Of a stretch of 39,949 nucleotides of DNA, positions 31,613-39,949 are shown piece by piece; the stretch's first letter is position 1; each line of letters begins with the position of its first letter. Under the pieces are notes generated by a model, which saw only the letters and a list, made by a program, of their open reading frames with translations, did not search any database and had not been told where the DNA came from. This DNA is from Ophiostoma sp. CBS 140.51. Its lineage: Eukaryota > Ascomycota > Sordariomycetes > Ophiostomatales > Ophiostomataceae. The stretch spans positions 1-39,949 of the forward strand of contig JANSLP010000296.1 of assembly GCA_029298735.1 (NCBI GenBank), written 5' to 3'. Made by a program: the position numbers and the translations under genes.

Positions 31613-33321
31613 CGGCCGAAAATCTCTGCCGCAATCTTGCACCCACAGGCTCGACTGCCTCCATCGTGGCCCTACGATGCACCCTTGATTTCCCCCGAAT
31701 ACACCCTTGCCTTGGCCGAATGCACCCTTTCCAGAAGGTCCATCCACTCCTAATTCTCCCTTAAATTCTCCTAACCCTTCAACGCCCTGCAAACGCCTTC
31801 CTCCGTCGAATCCCATGAGTCAGAATTCGTCAGATCTAGATGGAGTCGGACATGGGTGTCCGTGCCGTGGGTGTGGAAGGCCAAGAGCAAGGGGAAGGGT
31901 ATGCACGATGTTTCGTTGCGAGGGCGTGCGAATCGACACTTGAAAATGGAGATAAGATGGAACGGCGAAAAAATGTGATGGAACATGCATACAAGCGAAA
32001 AGGCAACCCTTGAGCCATGGATGAGAGCCGGTTGAAAAGCTGCAACGGACTCGTAGGCCAAGCCACAAGATCGACCAACTGCACAGGGCCCGGAGTGAGA
32101 TGCACTGTCGAGAAAGATGCACGCCCAGCAAAGCACGTTTTGTCACGTTCTGGACGGAGCTTACGGTCTTTTGAGCAGTCCGGTGTGCAGATGCAGGCAA
32201 GGAGATAAAGCCAGGTGCAGATGCTGCGTTGTTGACTTGATTTCAATGTCTGAGTGTCACTCTCTAAGTATCACTGTCTAGAGTCACTGTCTAAGAGTAT
32301 GTCAGACATACGTCGTTTTGTCATCGACTAAGATGCTTAAGCGTTATGCTTGTGTGGTCCTCGTCTGTGATGGCGCCAGCAGCCCGGGATCGAGGAAAAG
32401 AGACGCGCCCGACAAACAACTTCAAATTTAATTCAATTGAACATCACAGAGGGCTCCAGAAACTTATTCTCGGTATGGACAACAATCGGCCTCCGTCGAT
32501 GCAGCCTTTTCTTTGTGTTGTTGCCTTTGCGTTGCATTTGATCTTGCAGTTGATCTTCAGCCCTGTAGACAATAAAACGATCAGGCAGCAAAAAGTAACA
32601 AAAACAAAAACAAAAACAGTAGCGGCAGGCAGACAACAGCAGCCCTTGTAATTCCCGTGTTAATCGAGAACCACAACACGTCCCATCAGTCCAAGCCACG
32701 GGATCCGCCTGTTCATTCTTCCGTCAGTCAACGTCAACACGCCAACGATTGAACGATATCACTATGTACGACAAAAATGATCGTCCTCTTTCCCTCTTAC
32801 TTAATACCTGCTCAACCACTTCCTTGGTCTTAGCAAGTGCTGACCGACCTAAGTAAGTCCCTCCCGGGCGTCGGCCATTGAAGTCCGGGCGCCTTCGCAT
32901 TCGCAGTCGTATTCACTACTAAGACTTGAAAAGTCCAAACAAGATGATGGGCCAACAACACTGAACGTCAGCAGCTTGCATTAGCAGTGTGCATTGTCAC
33001 TGGGTCCAGTAAGATGCGTAGGAATCATTTCTTTCCCTGTAGGGATACATACGTTTAAAGAGGAAATATCGTAGGAATTTTTATGCGCTCGTGGACAAGC
33101 ACAATTGGGCCGTCGCTGGTTGTGACTAGACCGTTCCAAATCACCTGTCAGACTAATGTTGCAGCGTTTCACTGTCAACGTCTCAACGCCCCAACACCTT
33201 GCCATTGCGATCACATTTAACCGCAGCACGGCCGTTGCACAAAAGAGGAGAAGTAAGTTACCAATCGGACTCCTAAGAGGACACCGCCGAGATGGGCGAA
33301 AAACAAAACACAGTCAGTAAG

Positions 33322-33329
33322 TATATAAA
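33322..33329 (+). promoter_or_regulatory. Orphan TATA-like box (TATATAAA)
   Basis: A strong TATATAAA match on the + strand has no supported coding region downstream on that strand before the convergent transporter gene. It may be chance in an AT-rich region, or it may mark a non-coding transcript. Confidence 0.25.
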
Positions 33330-33872
33330 ATAAGGAGTGGCAACAAATGTCAACGGGCGAAGTTCAGCAGGATGGGTATTCCTTATTATTATTCTTTAGA
33401 CATTCATCAACTAAAATACAGGGAGCTCGTGAACTGTAAGGTGTAAGGAACCTTAGGAAAGATAGCCAAGAAACGCCTGCCAGGATTTTATAATCATTCT
33501 ATGGTTGGTGGTATTTTGTTAAGTAAACGAGTGTGTATATGCCGCCCATCTGATATTCTCTCTACCCCATTATATCGCTGGCCTAAAAATCAAAAACCCA
33601 AATATACCCAAGAGTATTGTGTAAACAAATAACCGTCTATGAAATAAAAGCATATGCTGGAATGAAAACAAAGGAGAATAATTAACGAAATAAGAGTTGC
33701 AAAAGACATGCTGTGAAATGCAGAAGAGATTATAGTAAAGGGGGGTGTAGATGAGATGGTATTATCCGTGACCGTAGCCAAACGCCGGGAGTATGTAAAG
33801 AAGGAGTGTATGCTGAATGTCGTGATGGTGGGTAGAAGCTCAAAGAGTCGCTTCGCTCCTCTTTTTCTTCGC

Positions 33873-35719
33873 TTAAGCAGCACCGCCAGCGTTCTTCAGA
33901 GCCTCCGGGTTGATGCGCTTCCAGCTGCTGAACAGAGACACAGCAAAGGCAGAGCCGACACCGGCAATGGCAATGGCGAAAGCGACCTTGAGACCCGACA
34001 TGTAGGCCTTGAGCACACCCGGCAGGACATCCTCGGGGAACGTCGTCCACAGTTCAGTGGCACCAGTGGCAATGACGACCAGCGGGTTGACCGAGGGGGC
34101 GTACTTGGGCAGCTCCAGGACCATGTGGTTAACGAAAGCCGACTGGGCAGCAGACAGCATGAAGGCACCGCCAATCGTCTGGAAGAAGATGATGAGGGCG
34201 GTGGTGGGGGCCAGATCCTCGGGCTTGGAGGTGGCCTGGCCGTAAATGACGGGGATCTGGAAAGTGAAGCCGTAGCCCAGACCAGCCAGGACCTGGTAGC
34301 CGATCCACTTGCCGCTGCCGGTGCCAATGTCCAGAGTGTAGAGCAGACCAGTACCGATGACGGCAAGGGCAGTCATGGGCGGCAGGAAAGCAGTGGCAAT
34401 GCCCGTCTTGGAAATGATACCACCCGACACAATAGTGCCAATGGTGACGGCAATAATCAGGGGCAGGTTGCGGACACCCGAGGCGGTAGGGCTGACGTTG
34501 TCGATAGACTGGAAGTAGATGGGCAGGTAGTAGATGATGGTGAAGTAGGACGAGGCGAAGAAGAAGGCGAAGATGGCGTTGGGCCAGACGTTGCGGCTCG
34601 CAAAAATGCGGGGCACAATCATGGCGCGCTCACCGTTGTAGTACTCCCAGCAGCCAAAGAGGATGGCAATGACGCCGAAGGCGACCAGCAGGCCAATGAC
34701 CTTGCCCGAGTTCCAGGGATCGGTCTGGCCACCGTACTGCAGAGCCAGGATGTACGAGATGACACCGCCCATGACGAGGACAGTGCCGACAGGGTCCATC
34801 TGCAGCAGCTTCTCGCGCATGGTAGCGACAGCAGGCTGGGCACGCTTGGGGGTCTGGAACAGGAACAGGATGATCAGGCCGGAGATACCACCGATGGGCA
34901 GGTTGATGTAGAAGCACCAGCGCCAAGTAACCTTGTCGGTGAAGGCACCACCGATCAGGGGACCAATGACAGAGGCAATACCGTAGGCACCGCCGATCAG
35001 ACCAGTGAACATGGGGCGGTCCTTGGGCTTGGCCGTCACGGCAATGACCGTGTACGAGCCGGAGCCGATACCGGCAGCACCGATACCAGCAATGGCACGG
35101 CCGACAATCAGGGCCTTGGAATTGGGAGCGACACCACAGATGAGCGAGCCGAGTTCAAAGATAATGATGGAGGCCAGGTACGTGTACTTGAGCGAGAAGT
35201 ACTTGTAGGCCTTACCCCAGGTCGACTGGAAACCGCCGACCGTCAGGAAGAAAGCCGAACCGTACCATGCGACGTCGCCGAGACCGTGGAACTGGTCCGT
35301 AATCTTGGGAATAGCAGTAGCAACGATGGTCTAAATTGTTAGCAATGAACATGAACAAATCAGAAAAATATGAGCAAAGACGAAAGAGGACTTACGAAAT
35401 CAAGAGACATCAGGAAAATGGTGAGAGCCAGGGCCAGGACGATAAAGCCCAGCTTGGCGCCCTTGGGGTACTCGTCGTGGTCGTCCTCAGCGTCGCCGGC
35501 GACTGCAGCCTCCTTAGTCTCGGCCGTGGCCTCAATGTCGACGTCGCCATCCCGGTCGACCTTCTCAGCGCTCTCAGGGCGCTTCTCCAGATCGGTAATG
35601 TCGCCCTGCTCAACGTCCGTCTTGTCGGCGTCAGCAGAGGTGTAAGAAGCCTGCGAAGAGGCAATCTCGTTGGCGTTGTGGGCCTTGGCCGGCACGGCCA
35701 GGGCTGATGGTGAAGACAT
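33873..35719 (-). CDS. MFS transporter, DHA14-type efflux pump family
   Basis: Proton-linked membrane exporter of small molecules. Exon 1 is 35719-35396 and exon 2 is 35330-33873, with a 65-nt intron (35395-35331: GTAAGT, CTAAC, TAG, phase 0); 593 aa. Residues 1-86 are a polar, acidic cytosolic leader. The first helix, GFIVLALALTIFLMSLDF, ends exactly at the intron. TIVATAIP then completes motif D1 (LDxTIVxxAxP). Further signs are a motif-A-like GGFQSTWGKAYKYF loop, GRAIAGIGAAGIGSG, and motif C GAYGIASVIGPLIGG, which marks the drug-antiporter families. About 14 hydrophobic segments fit the DHA14 layout, and the length is usual. The substrate cannot be told. On the coding strand no ATG occurs for about 390 nt before the start. 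The near leader is CAA-rich, and a TATATAT word lies about 265 nt upstream. Confidence 0.95.
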
Positions 35720-38700
35720 GCTAGTGGTGGTGATATTAGTTGTGTTGATATTAAGGTTGTTGAGTTGTTGTATTGTTATATTGTTGTTGCTGTTGTATGT
35801 TGTCGTGCTGGCGATGTTGATTCGGCCTGGTGTGTTGATAAACACAATGATAAGATGGCAAGGCGTCAAAGATCAATGATCCCAAGTGAAGATCGAGAAA
35901 GATCAAATCAAGGTTGGCTTGGGAAGAGAAGACCAAAAAAGAAAGAACGATCGACTAGGAAAAGAGACAAGGGGACACAGATATATATGTAAATCGATCA
36001 AAAAGCGTTCCCAAGGATCTGACCGTTGGGATTTTAAATTTAGGAGAATAAGAAATAAAATTTCAAGGGACTTTGTCGACAAGCACGGAGGAATGCACAG
36101 CATAACGCAATTCTCAAAAGGGGGTCCCTTAGAGAGTGTTCAAACAAGGAGCATCATCCTCACGCCCTCTCTCCATTCTGCTCTCACGCCCTCAGCAATA
36201 ACGGACCCGAAAAAAACAAGAAAGTAAGTGCGCCAAAACAGACTTCCTGCGCCGCGTTTACGTGGTCCACTTTCTGGAGATATCTGACAATGACAAACAT
36301 GACAAAAAGGACATAGGGGAATAATAGAGAAAACTCCAAAGATACGGAGACTACAAACTGCCCGTCTATCAAAAATCCCAAAAAAACCGTCAGCAAGTTC
36401 ATGTCAAGGCACGGTAAAGACGGGCTACACGGCCTAGCAGCCTAGCAGACCCGAAGCAACGGCCGAAGGGTGTGTGTTAGTGCTATCTGCACGCCCATGT
36501 TTCGGTCCATTATTGTGTAAGCAGAGAGAAGGGGGGCGAAAACTAGAAGAACCAGTGACGAAAAGGCTACCAAAAAAGAACAACGAAAAAAATCAACGGC
36601 GTGCGCGGGCTCGGTGAGATTGAGATACGCTCTCTCTCTTTCTGAAGCGCTCCAGAATTGCTCCTACGAATTACGGACTTCGAGTTACGTCTTCTCTCCT
36701 CTCTTGTTGTCAGCAAAACGAGCGGCGAGCATCACAGATTCGAATGCGAGCCACACACACTCACGCCCCGCAACAAGCAAACAACAGCGTTCATCTTCAA
36801 TCAATTCCATTTTCGTGTCCAGTCTGCCAGGGCGGCGAGGTCCACTGCAGTGGGAACATGGTAGTTGATCGACGAGGCCCGAGAAAAGTCGAGAAAGAAG
36901 CACAAGTGCAGTGAACAGACTGTGAAAAAGGCTGCGGAATAGACTGCAAGACTTCACTCAAGGAACAAAAAAGGACACTGGAAGTGCAACAGCCAGGTGC
37001 AACAACGAATAGGACGGCTCCCTGTGGCTTGGTTCGGCGGACAAAGCATGGACTTAACTCTTGGTGGGCGTGAGGACAATGTGGAATAGAGCCAAGACGG
37101 CTTCTGGCGATAAAGGACACACTACTGCGTACATGCTTGTTGTTCGGAGAAAAGAAGCCTTAAGGCCATGTTACAGAGTTTTCTGCACATTTGCAATCCT
37201 TACCTCCTTGGTGTCCTCACACGTTTCTTTGTCCTTTCTCCCGGTCCCTGACCAATACCAAGACACTGGGCGGCACGCTGCGCTAGGCAAAGGAATGAGA
37301 AGCCGTGGATTTGATTTTTCTTTTTCATTTCTTTTGATTTTCGTGTAAGACAATGGACGACGGACCGCCTAGAAACCCGTGCTCCGGGTGGTTGTCAAGA
37401 GTACGGCGATAGCACGATATTGGCAACTTTAGGGTGTAAGTGGTGCAGACCCGAACTTACGGCCGAAACAAGGCCCCCTTGAACACTTCGCAGCCCTGCG
37501 AAAGGATGACAGATCAAAGCCGGGCGAAAAAAAGAACAACCAACGAGCAAACGGTAACACCGTAACACCGCCCCATTGACTCCATAGTTATGTCTCCATT
37601 GTGTCCGATTTCGAGATTGTCTCTCATTTTCCCCTTTTGCTCGTCTCTCTCACTCAGTTTCGTATTGTATTATGTGATATATTATGATGCTAGATGACGG
37701 ATGACAGATGATGGAGGATTTCAGTCCACCTGCAGTATGATGTATCCATGTTGCATGTGTGCAGTTTGAATCCATGTTGGGTATCCATGTATGATCTGCC
37801 CTTGCCATGGCCATGGCCGTACCCGTCTATCTCAGCCCTAAACACGTAAACGGCGTTCCCCGTTCGTGGGTTTCATTTTTGTGGCTTGAGGGATGAGGAT
37901 CGCGTCCTTTCGATCGTATTCCCTTTCAACGGTTGACGTCGACCGCTACTACTCTTGTGTGAGTCGTAAGGAGTCGTTGGGAGTTGAGAATTGTGCTAGT
38001 TGATTATGGTAAGCATGTTGCATTTGCCAACACAACGCTTAAACAACACAACCGACAACCCAAACAACCGCCAGACTGACGCCAGACAGGCGCCAACAAC
38101 ACACCAGCACGGCTGAGGCATTGTGCTGGCGCTATTCCTTCTGCAGGGTCTTTTTTCGCCTTTCGTTATTATCGCCTCGGAGACTTTTACCTCAAAGACT
38201 CAAAATGTCTCCGGCTTTAGTTTACCGTCAACTCATGTTTGGCTCTTTGACCCTGTCTCTATGGGTCTTTGACTCCTTTGCCCGTCTTTCTAGATTTTTC
38301 TTTCTTTGATCCCCAAATCGCTATTTCATATTGTGTTCTTGCGTCACAAGCTTTTCCTGTGTCTTTTCGCCCTAATCCTTGTTTCACCCACCCAGGAAGC
38401 TTAATGGCAAAGCGGCAGTCCAGCGCGTTCACGGCTTTCTACCACAGTGGAACACTTTTGCCTCCGTGTTAGCTGAGTTTTTGTGATTTTGGCTTTTCGC
38501 CGTTTTCTAGCGCTAGGTCCCGCTCGTGCACGCTTTCCGTACCGCCAACAACACGTTTTTTGTTCTACTATCCGGGACACAAGTTACCTAGGGAAGGGGG
38601 GCGTGTTGATATCGGCGACTTTTTGAATCGTTCATTATGAGTTCATCCGCGCTTGTCAATAGTAGGAGCATCCACACCGACCGGTGACTCTGCCGGCTGG

Positions 38701-39949
38701 TAGCTCTGGACGGCGGACGAAAATAAGACGAGGCTGCGTGGAGAAAAGACTTGAAGAGGCTAGAATTTTCTGTTGTTGCAAATCCACTACCGCAAAACTT
38801 GAGATGAAGAATACGTGTAAAGCAGGCGGGCGAAAATAAGGCGAAAAGAAGGCGAAGAACTCACAAACAGGTCAAAAGGGGACAAACATGTGGGGGTTGA
38901 AGCTGAAGCCACTCGGAAACGATATCGAGCTTCCCCTATGATCCAGGAACCAGGCATACGGTGCCAGGGTCCCCCAACTCCCTAACCCAGATGAATCATC
39001 ACGGGCACGGATTTCGAACACCGTGAATGGAACGCTCAAGCCACACGCCACCAGTTGCAGATGCAGCCACGCCCGTCTTGGCCAGTATGCTTGACTCGTA
39101 AGCGCCATTACATAAAGAAGGCGTGACAATGTCTTTGGGAGGTCCTAAGTTCCAATCGTGAAGTGCCGATGGCTGGTCAACAAGTACGGCTGTGTTCTGA
39201 AGAGTTGCGTGGTTGCTCAATTTCGCCCTTGGAAATCTACATTGATCTTTGGGATTTTCGTGGACCTCTTTCCCCTTGTTTACGACGTACTGCATTAAGC
39301 TTTGTCTTTCTCGGTACCGTAATCGGGTGCACTTGCAGATCTGTGATCTGTGCTACATAGTACAGTCTTCCCGAGCACGTGTGGTGGTCCACAATACAGA
39401 GTTACGGCGTACTCGTTCGTATTTGTATCATCTACTCAAGCCAAGGTGGCGGCTCGATCCGAAAGCGAGCAAGGCTATGACAAAGACAAGACGCACTGGC
39501 CGTATTCGATCTTAGCTTTAGGTGATGTGTACGACGGTCAAAGACAGCCATATCACATGGTGGTATAAACTGCAGTGATCTCCTGGTAATCACACAGCAT
39601 CAGGTCTGGTGGACAAGAGAATGGCCAAGTGAGAATCGAGAAGGTTGATATTGGAGGAGGGTATGGTGAGAGAGTGAGAAAGTAGCGTTTTCTCGTGATA
39701 CCCAAAGAATATAGAGAAAGAGCCATGTGTTCGGGTGTGGTGAGTGTACAGAGACCGGCTCTACATGAACGAGACTTCATGAAAGTGGGAGGCGTAGTTT
39801 CACGACAGTCTTTGACAAGAACTTGTTTTAGTCTTTGTCTTTTTTTTATTTTTTTACTGTTTTATTTATCCGCCTTTCTCAGCCAGTCCTGGCTGTTGGT
39901 GACTAACTACACAGAGCCCTCCTGCGGAAAAAAACTGTCACAGATCTAA
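35720..39949. other. Gene-free flank upstream of the transporter
   Basis: No coding region is supported. The first 270 nt are the transporter leader: CAA-rich on the minus strand, with a TATATAT stretch at 35981-35988. The rest holds only short frames without domains or codon bias. I saw no transposon ends, tRNA or 5S rRNA gene. The end of the window may cut into the promoter of a neighbouring gene. Confidence 0.55.

Larger units (their letters stand above)
30129..33872. other. Intergenic region upstream of the regulator, 3' of the transporter
   Basis: No gene I can support. It contains GATG(GA)-type short repeats at about 30410-30465, a 9-bp minisatellite (31559-31612) and an orphan TATA box (33322-33329). 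The 33.3-33.8 kb part is AT-rich and is the 3' flank of the transporter gene. Frames of up to about 145 codons occur but lack domains, and most start at non-ATG codons. Confidence 0.55.

Noticed and set aside
33756..35342. Open frame of 528 codons on the + strand, opposite the MFS transporter
   Set aside because: It lies fully antisense to a clear transporter exon, has no recognisable domain and its composition (Gly, Asp, Gln, Val) is what antisense reading of GC-biased codons gives.
12444..35719. A secondary-metabolite cluster (oxidase, hydrolase, regulator, transporter together)
   Set aside because: No core synthase is present, the genes are far apart, and housekeeping CAF-1 lies next to them.
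38400..38470. TGGCAAAGCGG, similar to a tRNA A box
   Set aside because: No B box follows at a suitable distance.

Overview
The window looks like nuclear DNA of a filamentous ascomycete. The genes are GC-rich and separated by long intergenic stretches. They carry short GT-AG introns (about 50-120 nt) with CTAAC/CTGAC-type branch sites, and purine-N-N-ATG start contexts. The protein families are typical of Pezizomycotina: a Zn(II)2Cys6 regulator, a DHA14-type MFS transporter, a membrane-anchored multicopper oxidase and a secreted phospholipase C. A sordariomycete is likely; an Ophiostomatales-like fungus is only a guess.

Layout. 1-6.48 kb: no convincing gene; its last kilobase looks like a long, ATG-depleted 5' leader. 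6.48-7.65 kb (+): conserved, largely disordered protein. 8.82-11.14 kb (+): large subunit of chromatin assembly factor 1, one intron. 12.44-13.32 kb (+): alpha/beta hydrolase. 13.86-14.60 kb (-): Gln/Tyr-rich glycine-zipper protein, one intron. 16.85-17.45 kb and 18.20-19.03 kb (+): two related small extracellular proteins; the first lacks a visible start. 19.18-21.28 kb (-): type II membrane multicopper oxidase, one intron. 24.17-26.70 kb (+): secreted phosphoesterase-family phospholipase C, four introns. 27.27-30.13 kb (-): Zn2Cys6 transcription factor. 33.87-35.72 kb (-): 14-TM MFS transporter, one intron. 35.72-39.95 kb: nothing convincing.

The genes do not form one pathway. CAF-1 is housekeeping chromatin assembly. 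The two secreted proteins, the oxidase and the phospholipase act at or outside the cell surface. The regulator and transporter could serve many pathways, and no biosynthetic core enzyme is present.

The most unusual signal is in the phospholipase gene. Its reading frame is interrupted by 381 nt that has no usable GT-AG solution. It is bounded exactly by ATAAGT and CAC, with a CTAAC branch site just upstream of the AC. This predicts a U2-type AT-AC intron, which is rare, placed just before the exon that carries part of the enzyme's metal site. Other points worth a look are the ATG-depleted long leaders, a candidate upstream ORF before the hydrolase, a canonical PCNA-binding motif in CAF-1, a methionine axial copper ligand in the oxidase, and the prion-like composition of the glycine-zipper protein.
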